A DNA stretch of 64,000 nucleotides from an uncultured Flavobacteriaceae bacterium (GTDB lineage: Bacteria > Bacteroidota > Bacteroidia > Flavobacteriales > Flavobacteriaceae), in NCBI GenBank assembly GCA_947494715.1, contig CANLWG010000022.1, positions 1-64,000 on the forward strand, read 5' to 3'. The translations under genes were made by a program, and so were the position numbers. Position 1 is the stretch's first letter, and the number at the start of each line of letters is the position of its first letter. Under the pieces are notes generated by a model that had not been told where the DNA came from, ran no database searches, and saw nothing but the letters and a program-made list of their open reading frames with translations. Positions 26,691 to 35,986 of this stretch are shown one piece after another.

Positions 26691-27098
26691 TTATCGGCTG
26701 TAGGCCCTCGCCGTGATCCTTTCAAGGGTCTCGAGCTTCAAGGGCTTGGTAACAAAATCCCGTACGAATTGTGGATATTGTTCCGCAAGGGCCTTGTCAT
26801 TGTCCGAAATGGAAGAAGTAACGAGCACTACGTCCATACATAAGGGGAAGGATTCCGATATCATACGCTCCAGGAACTCAAAGCCGCTCATCTCGGGCAT
26901 ATTGATGTCCAATAGGATCAATATGGGCCCGGGATCGTCGACAATGGAACGCAGTTCGTCAAAGGCCTTTTCGGGGTCGGTGAATGCCCTGGTCCTGTCC
27001 TCCAGCCCTAATTTGCCCAAGAGTACCCGGTGAAGAACGTTCACCACTTCAAAATCGTCGATTAAATAAACTGCCCTGTACATAAAATCATTGATCAT
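26691..27098 (-). CDS. Stand-alone receiver 3
   Basis: 135 residues; ATG at 27083 (MYRAVYLIDD) is an equally good start. Complete receiver site: IDDFE, Asp in LLDINMPEMSG, T in VTSSIS, K in VTKPLK. Paralogue of receiver 2 by tandem duplication; first of the leftward group receiver 3, 2, 1, kinase. Confidence 0.87.
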   Translation of the reverse strand: MINDFMYRAVYLIDDFEVVNVLHRVLLGKLGLEDRTRAFTDPEKAFDELRSIVDDPGPILILLDINMPEMSGFEFLERMISESFPLCMDVVLVTSSISDNDKALAEQYPQFVRDFVTKPLKLETLERITARAYSR

Positions 27099-27371
27099 CT
27101 CTCCACTTTTTTAGTTCGGTAACAACATCACGTGCAACATTCCTGTTGGCCCGTTCCGTCTATGTGATCGGACCTGACCGTGGCATATACGGCGGGATTC
27201 AAAAAAGAGTCGTCATTTAACAAATATTTGTGTCCGATGGCCATATTTTAACAGGGCTTGGGGATTTGGGCACGTTTTGGCCGGCCTTGCCTTTTTTCAA
27301 TCCCAACGGCCTAATGGGGAACCGTCGGTCCAGGTCGGCCATGGAGCGTACCCTTTGAATGGACAACTATA
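27099..27371. other. Non-coding, GC-rich spacer
   Basis: No gene is supported. GC-rich sequence of the kinase/receiver block continues to about 27370, then composition drops sharply at the second copy of the 22-base repeat, marking the likely right border of the inserted segment. Confidence 0.35.
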
Positions 27372-27393
27372 TATTTTCAATAGTCCCTTAAAA
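27372..27393 (+). repeat. Copy 2 of the 22-base direct repeat
   Basis: Matches 17774-17795 at 21 of 22 positions, same orientation. It sits at a composition change and 207 bases before a cassette-like acetyltransferase gene. Together the copies bracket about 9.6 kb holding the nested insertion sequences, acyltransferase, LRR, kinase and receivers. Confidence 0.45.
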
Positions 27394-27501
27394 CGAAGGT
27401 TTCTTGGTACTTGACTTATCCCTTCGCTTAGCTCTTTTAATTGGCCATTATAAGGCACTTTCTATGATATTGAGAAAGTTTAAATTCGTAATACGGATAA
27501 T

Positions 27502-27540
27502 AGAAATATGCGTACCAGTATATTTCTATAATTGTCGGGC
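27502..27540 (+). repeat. attC-like right half upstream of acetyltransferase cassette
   Basis: Hairpin arms agaaatat (27502-27509) and atatttct (27520-27527) are followed by aattGTCGGGCacaatt, with the core-like heptamer at 27534-27540 (one mismatch from GTTRRRY). The layout, including a gtacc in the loop and the acaatt after the core, copies the element at 14789-14826. Confidence 0.38.
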
Positions 27541-27599
27541 ACAATTTTACAATCTGGTATACATAAAATACATCACAATAATAGTAATTTGGAACAAAC

Positions 27600-28094
27600 A
27601 TGATAGGTTTAGAAACGGACAGATTGATTTTTAGACAATGGCAGAATTCAGATTATGAAATATTTGCTAAATTCTACTCCATTGAAGAGAACGCCCGCTT
27701 TGTTGGAGGAATAAAGACCCCCGAAGAATCTTGGAGATTGATGTCTACTTACATTGGTCACTATGTCCTTAAAGGATATTCATACCTTGCTATTGGTGAA
27801 AAAGGTACTGGAAATCTAATCGGCACTGTAGGACTTTGGAATTCCGACCCTTGGCCCGAACCTGAATTGGGTTATTGGTTGTTACCCGATTCGCAAGGTA
27901 ATGGATATGGCCTGGAAGCTGGTCTTGCCGTTAAAAATTTTGCGCTTGATACCCTGAATATAAATTCTTTGGTCAGTTATATTGATCCTTCGAACGAGGC
28001 ATCTAAGAAATTGGCATTGCGACTTGGTGCTGAAATAGATTTTATTATCAGTTTACTAGATTTTGGCCCTCATGAAGTTTATAGATATAAGTAA
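27600..28094 (+). CDS. GNAT-family N-acetyltransferase (RimJ/RimL type)
   Basis: 164 residues, GNAT fold of the RimJ/RimL subgroup: begins IGLETDRLIFRQWQNSDYE, has the PEPELGYWLLPDSQGNGYGLEA acetyl-CoA block (Q/RxxGxG/A-like QGNGYG) and the C-terminal NxxSxxLAxxLGA equivalent NEASKKLALRLGAE. Substrate unknown. It is a single gene between attC-like half sites, the usual form of an integron-type cassette. Confidence 0.85.
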   Translation: MIGLETDRLIFRQWQNSDYEIFAKFYSIEENARFVGGIKTPEESWRLMSTYIGHYVLKGYSYLAIGEKGTGNLIGTVGLWNSDPWPEPELGYWLLPDSQGNGYGLEAGLAVKNFALDTLNINSLVSYIDPSNEASKKLALRLGAEIDFIISLLDFGPHEVYRYK

Positions 28095-28116
28095 GTACAA
28101 AATTTGACCAAAAAGT

Positions 28117-28497
28117 GCCCAACAATTGTATCCCATGAAAAACCCAAATCCTGTAAAACCAACAATTTATAAGACTCGAACAATTTTCTAAATCGGATTC
28201 TGAATGTGGTTATTATTTAACATCAACTTTTTCTTAATGAAGCGGTCATAGCGGAGTGTTTAGTAAGGTTATTATTGATTAAAGTAGTAGTGTTTTTAAA
28301 ATGATTCTATTTCCAGTGATTTTGGTATTATAGCTAACTCAATATACTAATTGAGCTCTTTTATAGGTATATTTAAAAGACAAAGTTGGAAATAAGATAC
28401 AGAAAAAATAAATCAAAAAATTAAGAGACTAGTTATTTGAGCAGTTATTGTATTTTATTACCATTTTTTTAATTTCAATAATCTATTCAGAATAATT
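28117..28497 (+). other. AT-rich spacer beginning with GCCCAAC core-like element
   Basis: GCCCAAC at 28117-28123 (RYYYAAC) followed by aattg closes the acetyltransferase cassette; no matching right half was found beyond it. The remaining about 370 bases are strongly AT-rich, with no gene and no clear promoter box for the following gene. Confidence 0.35.
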
Positions 28498-29502
28498 ATG
28501 CGATTGGTACAACTAATACACAAAAGTCATGGACGAAAAGTAGCTCTGGTAGAAGAACCAAAACTGAGACTTATCTCAGGTTGTGAATCGGTATATGAGC
28601 TTGTCATGAAAGCAATACCTGATGGCGGGAGTCTAAAGAACTTAGTGATACAAAATCTTACAGAAAGTGAATTGGATTATGATGCTATTTATAAAGGAAG
28701 TTCGGATTGGAATTTACTTCCCTCCTTTGATCATCCGGCTGACCCATCAAAATTAATGCTATCCGGTACAGGATTGACCCATAAGGCCAGTGCGGAAAAT
28801 CGTCAAAAGATGCACGAGGCCATAAACGAAAAAGACCTTACCGATAGTATGAAAATGTATTTATGGGGTGTGGATAAGGGACATCCAAAAAAAGGGGAGA
28901 TTGGAGTTCAACCTGAATGGTTTTACAAAGGAAATGGTTCAATACTCATGCCTCATGGAGCACCTCTCGAGATTCCGCCTTACGGACTTGATGGCGGGGA
29001 AGAACCTGAAATTGCCGGAGTTTATTTCAACGATATGGAAGGAAACCCTTGGAGGGTCGGTTTTACCACAGCGAATGAATTCTCAGATCATATCATGGAA
29101 AGAAAAAACTATTTGTACCTAGCTCCCTCAAAAATAAGAAACTGCTCCATAGGTCCGGAATTGGTAATTACCTCCACTTTTCAGAACATTCAAGGAAAAG
29201 TTAGCATTTTCAGAAATGATAAGGTTTTATGGGAAAAGAGCATACATACGGGAGAAAAAAATATGGCGCATAGCCTCATAAATCTAGAACACCATCATTT
29301 TAAATATTCCAACCATAGGTTACCTGACCGGGCCCATATTCACTTTTTCGGAGCGGACGCTTTCAGTTTTGGCGAACAGATAACACTTGAGGAAAATGAT
29401 ATTATGGAGGTTGGATGGGAAGGTATGGGAAGACCTCTTAGAAACCTATTGGTTCAAAACAAAAAAAGTGAAAAGCCAGTACGGATAGGTGTCCTCAAAT
29501 AA
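28498..29502 (+). CDS. AraD1/GguC-family protein (FAH superfamily)
   Basis: 334 residues of the AraD1/GguC group in the fumarylacetoacetate hydrolase superfamily. Visible features: N-terminal MRLVQL..HGRKVALVEEP, the segment SGTGLTHKASAENRQKMHE, and the FAH-like PEWFYKGNG and EPEIAGVYF blocks with acidic metal ligands. Members act on 2-keto-3-deoxy sugar acids such as L-arabinonate derivatives, which fits the nearby uronate/sugar genes. It is alone on its strand, upstream of a pseudogene and the leftward sugar cluster. Confidence 0.8.
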   Translation: MRLVQLIHKSHGRKVALVEEPKLRLISGCESVYELVMKAIPDGGSLKNLVIQNLTESELDYDAIYKGSSDWNLLPSFDHPADPSKLMLSGTGLTHKASAENRQKMHEAINEKDLTDSMKMYLWGVDKGHPKKGEIGVQPEWFYKGNGSILMPHGAPLEIPPYGLDGGEEPEIAGVYFNDMEGNPWRVGFTTANEFSDHIMERKNYLYLAPSKIRNCSIGPELVITSTFQNIQGKVSIFRNDKVLWEKSIHTGEKNMAHSLINLEHHHFKYSNHRLPDRAHIHFFGADAFSFGEQITLEENDIMEVGWEGMGRPLRNLLVQNKKSEKPVRIGVLK

Positions 29503-29545
29503 CAATGTAGTATTATCTTCGCTTTTTTGGCCATTGCAAAAATCG

Positions 29546-30572
29546 TCATGCAAAAAGCTTCGCTTGCGCTATCAAAAGGTTGGCGAATTCCAACGAATCC
29601 ATACCTTTATTTCCTCGTATTTCCAATGTTAGTGTTTTTATATTAGGACTATTTTTTATGACTTTTTTGGTTAGCCGTAAAATAAGTTGGGACAGCTCAT
29701 TTCCTTTGGTAAATGGTAGGTGTCCATCGGTATAGCCATCCTGTGGGTTTCCCTTAGGAACGTTCACGGGTATTTGGGATACTTTATCACCTATGACTTG
29801 AAGTAGTTCTTCAAAATAGTCCGTTATTGATCCGTTAAATTCCCTCTGATGAATTTTTGTGTAGGTCGTTATAAAAACATGGCTATATCAAATAAAAAAC
29901 CAAGGGGAAGAATGCCCTTATTTTCCAAGTTTTGATAAAGATCCCGATAAAAATCAATATCGCACACCCAGTGTAAAGTGGCATTTGTTCCTAATTTTTC
30001 CAAAGCCTTTTCTATTTCGGATTTGTGTACTTTAACTTCATCGGATTGTATTCCCTAATTTATGGGCCTATGACACGTATAGTCCATGAGCTCCAATAAT
30101 ACCTGTTTTCACAATTCCGGTGGAGTGGTCTTGTTCAATAATCTTTTAAAACCCAAATGTTATCACAAAAAACAGAAAATAGCCGCTCTCTTGATTTAAA
30201 CCGTGAGGAAATTTCTGAGGCGTCGGGAAAAGCCCGCATTTTGTAAACCTTTTCCGCGGAGAATCCACAATGAAAAGCAACCACGAGAGAATCCGTGTTT
30301 CTAATTAAATCCAATACCTTTCTACCTTGGGGGCTTTTAAAAATGGATAGCCAGTGAGGGTTGCCCAAATTATTCATCTCAAAAACCAACGGATCATGTG
30401 CTGCGCATTTTAATCCTGATTTTTTGATGGGTTCATTGTGCCGTGCAAGGCTATATACCTCAATGCCAGAAATAATTCCATATTTTCTAAGGATATCGAG
30501 GGCTTTTGGGTCGGAAAGTAGTCCATCAAATATTGAGATATAGATATCAGTCGCTTGGAGTTTAAGAGTGAT
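29546..30572 (-). pseudogene. Decayed gene of unrecognised family
   Basis: Reverse-strand coding-like pieces in shifting frames: from 30572 an open piece without start (DIYISIFDGLLSDPKALDIL ... VVAFHCGFSAEKVYKMRAF) to a stop at 30135; a piece around 29960-30080 (LHWVCDIDFYRDLYQNLENK) with stops before and after; and a C-terminal piece 29767-29546 (NVPKGNPQDGYTDGHLPF ... LTLEIRGNKGMDSLEFANLL). Laid end to end they give about 330 residues of one protein. At least three inactivating changes are visible. It lies in the same orientation as, and downstream of, the symporter gene, so it may once have belonged to that operon. Confidence 0.65.
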
Positions 30573-30603
30573 TTAAAATTTGTTCACGAAAATATGAACC
30601 TGT

Positions 30604-32187
30604 TTACCATAATAGGGCGTAGATCGCAACATAGGTCAAAATCAGAATTACTATCCAAAACCAAACCTGCATGTAAAAAGGTAAGCTTTCCGCAAATAAG
30701 TCTTTGGGCAATTTTCCCATTTTCTTGCTCCATACATAATCGGACGAATTGGGATTTATACTGGCTGTGGTAGCTCTACTGAACAATATGGCAGCCACGA
30801 AAATGAATATTCCAAGGATACCCGCGACGATATAGCCATTCATGGAAACATTAAACAGGGTAAGTATAAAGGGTAGGACGAACATTGGAAAGGTCAAACA
30901 GAGAATCCAAAAAGCCGCTTGGTTACTAAACTTTTTCCATGAAACGCCTAGAACAAATACAATCATGGACGGTACGGCCACAAAAGCCCAACATTTTTGA
31001 AAATATTCAAAGATTTGATCAAATTGTTCCACTACAGGAGCCCATAACGCTCCAAAAATGAGTAATAATCCACCAACTATACGACCTATGCGTATAAGTT
31101 TTTTATCATCGGCTTTCTTATTGATCATCCGTTGATAAATATCAAAGGTAAAAATTGTGGAACAGGCATTGGTAATCGCCTCTATCGTTGAGATAATAGC
31201 CCCGGTAAGACCTGCAAAGACAATTCCCTTCATTCCACTGGGGATGAGATGATTTACTACAAGTAAATAGGATTCATCGGCATTGTTCGAAACAAAGTCC
31301 AGATGAAGGGCTCTTGTAATCAACCCTGGAAATACATCTGCCAGTGGAATAAGAATGGCAAGAAACCCTGCGAACAATACACCCATTTTAGCATGCCATT
31401 CGTTCTTAGCTCCCAAAGCAGCCTGATTGATAGATTGGTTTGTACAAAAAAACCAAATGTTGGTCGATAGCATTAAAACAATAAGTGCCGGCCATGGTAT
31501 TTCGGGATGATCTGCCGGTAAGATCAGATGGGCCCTTTCACCTGTACCTATAATTTCCTTAATCCCACCCGGAACTTCTATAACGCCAAGTATAAATACC
31601 AATATACCGCCTCCGATCAACAATATGGATTGGAACATGTTTGTCCATGCAACTGACTCCATTCCCCCGTAAATTGAAATAACCCCTGCCACAATGGTCA
31701 GTATCCATATTCCAAAGTGAATGTTGTCAAGTTCAAAGATTACTTTAATGGCAAACGCTCCTGAATAAAGCACCCCGGCAAGATTGATGAACACATAAAT
31801 CAAGATGGAGATAATTGCAAATAAAGTTCGAGTACGGGGCTCGAACCTCATTTCTAAAAAATGGGGCATTGTAATTACCTTTTTGCGGATATAAAAGGGA
31901 ATGAATACAAGGACCAACAAAATTATGGCGGGTCCATTGAGCCATTCCCAATTGGCAACGGAAATACCGTATTGATACGAGTAGCCCACCGCGCCAAGAA
32001 AATGCTCCGAGCTTATTCCCGCGGCAATTATCGAAAATCCGACGGCATACCACGGCAAGGTCTTACTGGTCAAAAAGAAATCCTTTGCGACCTCATTGCT
32101 TTTCTTTCTTCCGGAAACAAAACCAATAATCAAAAGAATAACAATATAGCCGACAAAAATTAAGGTGTCAAGAGCGTTTAATTCCAT
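30604..32187 (-). CDS. Sodium/solute symporter (SSS family)
   Basis: 527 residues, about 13-14 membrane helices, SSS family with the early signature FFLTSKTLPWYAVGFSIIAAGISSEHFLG and the conserved GxxxSxxE-like IYGGMESVAWT region. In Bacteroidota glycan loci such symporters import mono- or disaccharides or uronates after periplasmic cleavage. Downstream partner of a galactokinase-type gene (124 bases apart), so a hexose or hexuronate is the likely cargo; not proven. Confidence 0.88.
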   Translation of the reverse strand: MELNALDTLIFVGYIVILLIIGFVSGRKKSNEVAKDFFLTSKTLPWYAVGFSIIAAGISSEHFLGAVGYSYQYGISVANWEWLNGPAIILLVLVFIPFYIRKKVITMPHFLEMRFEPRTRTLFAIISILIYVFINLAGVLYSGAFAIKVIFELDNIHFGIWILTIVAGVISIYGGMESVAWTNMFQSILLIGGGILVFILGVIEVPGGIKEIIGTGERAHLILPADHPEIPWPALIVLMLSTNIWFFCTNQSINQAALGAKNEWHAKMGVLFAGFLAILIPLADVFPGLITRALHLDFVSNNADESYLLVVNHLIPSGMKGIVFAGLTGAIISTIEAITNACSTIFTFDIYQRMINKKADDKKLIRIGRIVGGLLLIFGALWAPVVEQFDQIFEYFQKCWAFVAVPSMIVFVLGVSWKKFSNQAAFWILCLTFPMFVLPFILTLFNVSMNGYIVAGILGIFIFVAAILFSRATTASINPNSSDYVWSKKMGKLPKDLFAESLPFYMQVWFWIVILILTYVAIYALLW

Positions 32188-32310
32188 GATAGAAGAGGTT
32201 ATGCAATCATATCAGTTAAGTCTTGAACATAATCAATTGACTATTTATTATCATGGAAAGGGGTATGATAAAGCATCCCAAATCCACGGTCAAACTATTC
32301 ATCACCCTTT

Positions 32311-33594
32311 TCAAAAATCAACTTTCTGTGTTCCTGTAGGCCGAATAAATATTTCGTGGCATGAGTTCTTCCCAAAGACACTTTCCATTAGTTTAGTGTA
32401 CATTTCAATTTTTTCGTTCGAAAGAAAAACTTGGATAGTACCGGCAAAACCTCCCCCGTGCACTCGCCAGGCACCTTCCTCTAAAACCTGATCCGTCATA
32501 GCCAGGGCAATACTGATTCCCTGTTCCTCTACATTTTTGACGGAATAGCAATTTTGACAAAGCATCCAGGAACTCTCACCGGACTCTTTTATCAAAAGAA
32601 GAAAATCATCGATTTTATCATTTTTTAAGGCTTCTACCTGTTTTACCACCCGCAGGTCATCATTCAGAAAATGGAATGCCCTAAGAATGGCTCTATCACT
32701 AACTTTAGTTCTTAAAAAACTTAGGTTTTCCAGTATTTGTAAATCTGTAAATTCACGGAGAACACTTCCGCCCAGATGTTTGGCCACATTTTTCATTTCA
32801 TTTTCTAGAGCCTCGTAATCTTCGTTCAAATCGGCGTGATCTCCCCCTGTTTCAACAATCATTAGGGCCAAACCCTTATTTGAAAAATCATAGTTTACGA
32901 CCTCGATAATCGTATTACTGAAATCCTTGAAATCTATAAAAACCAATCCGCCATAAGCACATGTCGTTTGATCCATAAGCCCACAAGGCTTTCCAAAGTA
33001 ATTGTTTTCTGCAAACTGTGCGATTTGAGCTATGTTCGTGTTGTCCAAGGCACCTTGGTTGTAAAAGTGATTCAAGATGGTGGCGATAAGTACTTCAAAA
33101 GCAGCGGATGAACTGAGTCCAGCCGCTTTGGGGACATTGCCGTTTAAGCATGCCCTAAAACCACCAATTTTATGGCCCAGCTGGACGAATCTGGCACACA
33201 CTCCCTTGACCAAAGCCGTTGAGGTAAACTTTTCTCCTTCTTTTGGCTCAAGGTCAGTAATGTTGACCTTTATTTCATCATAACCACTGGATTGGACAAC
33301 AACGCTATCGTCATTCGTGGGCGCGCAAACGGCTATGATATCCAAATCGACCGACGCAGCCAATACCCTACCCGCATTATGATCGGTATGGTTACCCCCT
33401 ACTTCAGTTCTTCCAGGAGTCGAAAACAATGACAGGTCGTTAAAATCAGGAAAGCAGGTCTCAAAATTTTGGACCAATGCCTTATAACGCTTTCTCTGTC
33501 CCGTAATCTTTGCAGGTTTGTTGCCATATAGTTGCTTAAAAAGATTTGTTGCCTTGTCCGACTCAATCTTTTTCGTTAATTGCTCGGCATTCAT
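32311..33594 (-). CDS. Galactokinase-family GHMP kinase
   Basis: 427 residues. GHMP motif 1 is PGRTEVGGNHTDHNAG (the galactokinase signature in the form seen in anaerobe and Bacteroidota enzymes), motif 2 PKAAGLSSSAAFEV binds the ATP phosphates, motif 3 lies in the C-terminal part (WRVHGGGFAGTIQVF). An N-terminal extension of about 55 residues precedes the galactokinase core. It would phosphorylate the C1 of galactose or a related sugar; with GH28-like enzymes nearby galacturonate is an alternative. Start overlaps the upstream aminotransferase stop by 4 bases. Confidence 0.85.
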   Translation of the reverse strand: MNAEQLTKKIESDKATNLFKQLYGNKPAKITGQRKRYKALVQNFETCFPDFNDLSLFSTPGRTEVGGNHTDHNAGRVLAASVDLDIIAVCAPTNDDSVVVQSSGYDEIKVNITDLEPKEGEKFTSTALVKGVCARFVQLGHKIGGFRACLNGNVPKAAGLSSSAAFEVLIATILNHFYNQGALDNTNIAQIAQFAENNYFGKPCGLMDQTTCAYGGLVFIDFKDFSNTIIEVVNYDFSNKGLALMIVETGGDHADLNEDYEALENEMKNVAKHLGGSVLREFTDLQILENLSFLRTKVSDRAILRAFHFLNDDLRVVKQVEALKNDKIDDFLLLIKESGESSWMLCQNCYSVKNVEEQGISIALAMTDQVLEEGAWRVHGGGFAGTIQVFLSNEKIEMYTKLMESVFGKNSCHEIFIRPTGTQKVDF

Positions 33595-34805
33595 TCTGAA
33601 ACCACCTTTACTTTCTTGCTAAATTCAATAATACAATTTGCCATATATTCAATTGCTTCATTGTTTAGACGGGGATGAATGGGAAGAGTGATCAAAGTGT
33701 CAATAATATTTTCCATAACGGGACATTCCCCTTCCCCGTGCCCTTGTCTTAAATAAGGTTCGGTCAAATGAATAGGCATATAGTGCGACCAGCACTTAAT
33801 TCCCTTTTTGGTATACATTTCCCACATAAAATCACGCTTGCTCATTGGAAAATGTTTGGTAAGGCGAAACATAAAGACATGCCAAACATGTTTGCCTTGG
33901 GAATCCTCTTCAGGAAGTATAATACCTTTTACATCGTCCAATTTAGAGTGAAGCTGTTTGGCTAGTTCAGTTCTACGGGCATTGTGTGCAGGTAGTTTTT
34001 TTAATTGCTCTATCCCCACAGCGGCCTGTGCATCGGTCATTCTAAAGTTATATCCTATATTGTTAAAATACAATTTCCAGTATTCCTTGTTCATTGGATA
34101 TTCAGATTCATCAATTGGTAGATACTTTGTACTGCCACCATATGTCCTACAACATAAGGAACGATAGCTCAATACAGTTTCAAAGAGTTTCTTGTCATTT
34201 GTCGTCACCATTCCGCCCTCACCCAAAGTGGACATGTTTTTTTGTTGGTGAAAACTGAACACACCCATGTGACCCAGGTTCCCTGATTTTTTGCCCTTAT
34301 ACTCCCCGCCTGGATTATGTGCGCAATCTTCAATGACGCGAACGTTGTATTTTTTGGCAATATCTATGATTTTATCCATTTCACAGCACCGACCAAATAA
34401 ATGAACTGGAACTATGGCCTTTGTTTTATCCGTTATGAGTGCCTCCAACTTGTTGGGATCCATATTGATGGTATCCTCGGTTACATCACAGAATACAATC
34501 TTTGCTCCAAGAACCGAAAAGGCGGTAGCTGTGGCAATCCAACTATTGGGCGTAGTAATAACCTCATCTCCCGGTTCTACTCCCGCGGCTATTCCGGCCA
34601 GGGTAAGGCCGGTAGTCGCCGAAGTGACCGTCAAGGCATATTTTGTTCCACAATACTTCGCAAAGGCCTCTTCAAACTGCTTTACTTTTACTCCACATGA
34701 TGGGGCACCGTTTCGTACCACTTGAAGCAGGGCATCCTCTTCTTCCTTACCGTAGATTGATCCGTTGGCGATTTCTAGTTCATATTTAATTGTCGGTTTG
34801 ACCAT
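33591..34805 (-). CDS. DegT/DnrJ/EryC1/StrS-family sugar aminotransferase
   Basis: 404 residues, PLP-dependent fold type I. Visible: APSCGVKVKQFEEAFAKYCG, substrate/PLP region VIEDCAHNPGGEYKG with the Asp that contacts the pyridine nitrogen, and FSFHQQKNMSTLGEGGM containing the Schiff-base Lys. These enzymes aminate keto-sugars (often nucleotide-linked) or inosose. Its place between a sugar kinase and an RmlD-like reductase, in a catabolic-looking operon with a symporter, is unusual; it may work in reverse or on a modified sugar. Confidence 0.87.
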   Translation of the reverse strand: MVKPTIKYELEIANGSIYGKEEEDALLQVVRNGAPSCGVKVKQFEEAFAKYCGTKYALTVTSATTGLTLAGIAAGVEPGDEVITTPNSWIATATAFSVLGAKIVFCDVTEDTINMDPNKLEALITDKTKAIVPVHLFGRCCEMDKIIDIAKKYNVRVIEDCAHNPGGEYKGKKSGNLGHMGVFSFHQQKNMSTLGEGGMVTTNDKKLFETVLSYRSLCCRTYGGSTKYLPIDESEYPMNKEYWKLYFNNIGYNFRMTDAQAAVGIEQLKKLPAHNARRTELAKQLHSKLDDVKGIILPEEDSQGKHVWHVFMFRLTKHFPMSKRDFMWEMYTKKGIKCWSHYMPIHLTEPYLRQGHGEGECPVMENIIDTLITLPIHPRLNNEAIEYMANCIIEFSKKVKVVSE

Positions 34806-34808
34806 TTT

Positions 34809-35705
34809 TCAAATTTTAGTTTCGATTCGGCTAGCTGCATTTTCTATAGTTTCTTTCAAGGTAGGCATCTTCGTTTTTAAGACTTTGTTGGCTTTGGATA
34901 CATCCAAAACCCCCATTTGATGACGCAAAGCCTTGTTTTTCGTTGCATTTTTGGAAGTGTCCTCCACTATTTTTTCTGTGGGATAACCTAACTTTTCGGC
35001 AAGCATTTGGGTAAGTCTAAGCCGGTTAACAGGTTCTGTACATCCAATATGAAAGATGCCTTCGAATTCTGATGAGGATATCTCCAAAATGACATTCGCC
35101 AATGTCCGTACATCAATAGGTGTCCTTATAATAGCAGTAGGGGCCGTTATACGTTCCCCCGCCATTAGTTTTTTTTCCAAGCCTGCAACAAAGGAATTAC
35201 CGGAATCCAAAGGATATCCTAATATGAGGGATACCCGTAGAACGACACCTTCAGGATATTCCCTTAGAATTGATTTTTCTGCTTCTGCCTTGGTTTGGCC
35301 ATAATAGTTGAGAGGGGCAACGGCATCCTCTTCCGTATACGATCCGCTCCTTCCGTTGAACACGGCGTCGGTGGATAAGAATATGTATTTGATTTTTTTG
35401 TCGGCACATATTCGTGCGATATTTATCGCACCCAATGTATTTACCTTGTAGGCCGTTTCTTGATGAAATTCTGCATAATCAATATTGGCTATTGCAGCAG
35501 CGTTTACTACAACATTGGGCGCAAACGAATCTATAAGTCCCTCAAGGGCAATAAAATCTGTGATGTCCACGGTATGCATATCTAACCCTTCTAAAAGTTT
35601 TTTAGTGCTTCTAGAGGCCACACTTACCTCCCAGCCCTTTCTAAGTGCCAGTGCAGCAATATTACTACCGACAAATCCATTCCCCCCAAAAACCAATAGT
35701 TTCAT
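34809..35705 (-). CDS. RmlD-like NAD(P)-dependent sugar reductase/epimerase
   Basis: 298-residue extended short-chain dehydrogenase. Nucleotide motif GGNGFVGS at 8-15, catalytic YxxxK in YYGQTKAEAE, and the STDAVFNG segment typical of dTDP-4-dehydrorhamnose reductases. The substrate is probably a keto-sugar shared with the adjacent DegT aminotransferase, 3 bases downstream. No thymidylyltransferase or dehydratase genes are nearby, so a full dTDP-rhamnose pathway is not implied. Confidence 0.8.
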   Translation of the reverse strand: MKLLVFGGNGFVGSNIAALALRKGWEVSVASRSTKKLLEGLDMHTVDITDFIALEGLIDSFAPNVVVNAAAIANIDYAEFHQETAYKVNTLGAINIARICADKKIKYIFLSTDAVFNGRSGSYTEEDAVAPLNYYGQTKAEAEKSILREYPEGVVLRVSLILGYPLDSGNSFVAGLEKKLMAGERITAPTAIIRTPIDVRTLANVILEISSSEFEGIFHIGCTEPVNRLRLTQMLAEKLGYPTEKIVEDTSKNATKNKALRHQMGVLDVSKANKVLKTKMPTLKETIENAASRIETKI

Positions 35706-35986
35706 AAACAGTTATATAGTATTGTTCTGATATGTTGGCATTTGATTTTTAAGTTGATGTCCACATTTGTGACCAAAATACTTAAAAATAATTAATAAAA
35801 GTAAATAAAAGATAATAAAAAGAAATCTTTAGTTTACTTTTTATCTGATTCTCAAAAAACCTACATTCAGAAACAGATTCCTTTATTTCGGAATGCACTT
35901 CGTCTAGTATTGGGCAAAATATTATCTTCAATCACTTGATATTCGATTTGCACAACAGCTATTAGTTGGCACTAAAACACTTATGA
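35706..35986. other. AT-rich spacer, probable promoter of the kinase/aminotransferase operon
   Basis: No gene. The segment 35770-35840 is very AT-rich with repeated aataaaa tracts. I could not find a perfect reverse-strand TAnnTTTG box. Confidence 0.3.

Noticed and set aside
14789-28123. A complete integron
   Set aside because: Only half-site-like cores and hairpins are seen; no IntI-type integrase or attI site is in the window.
34809-35705. Part of a dTDP-rhamnose synthesis cluster
   Set aside because: RmlA, RmlB and RmlC are not nearby, so only a generic RmlD-like reductase call is justified.
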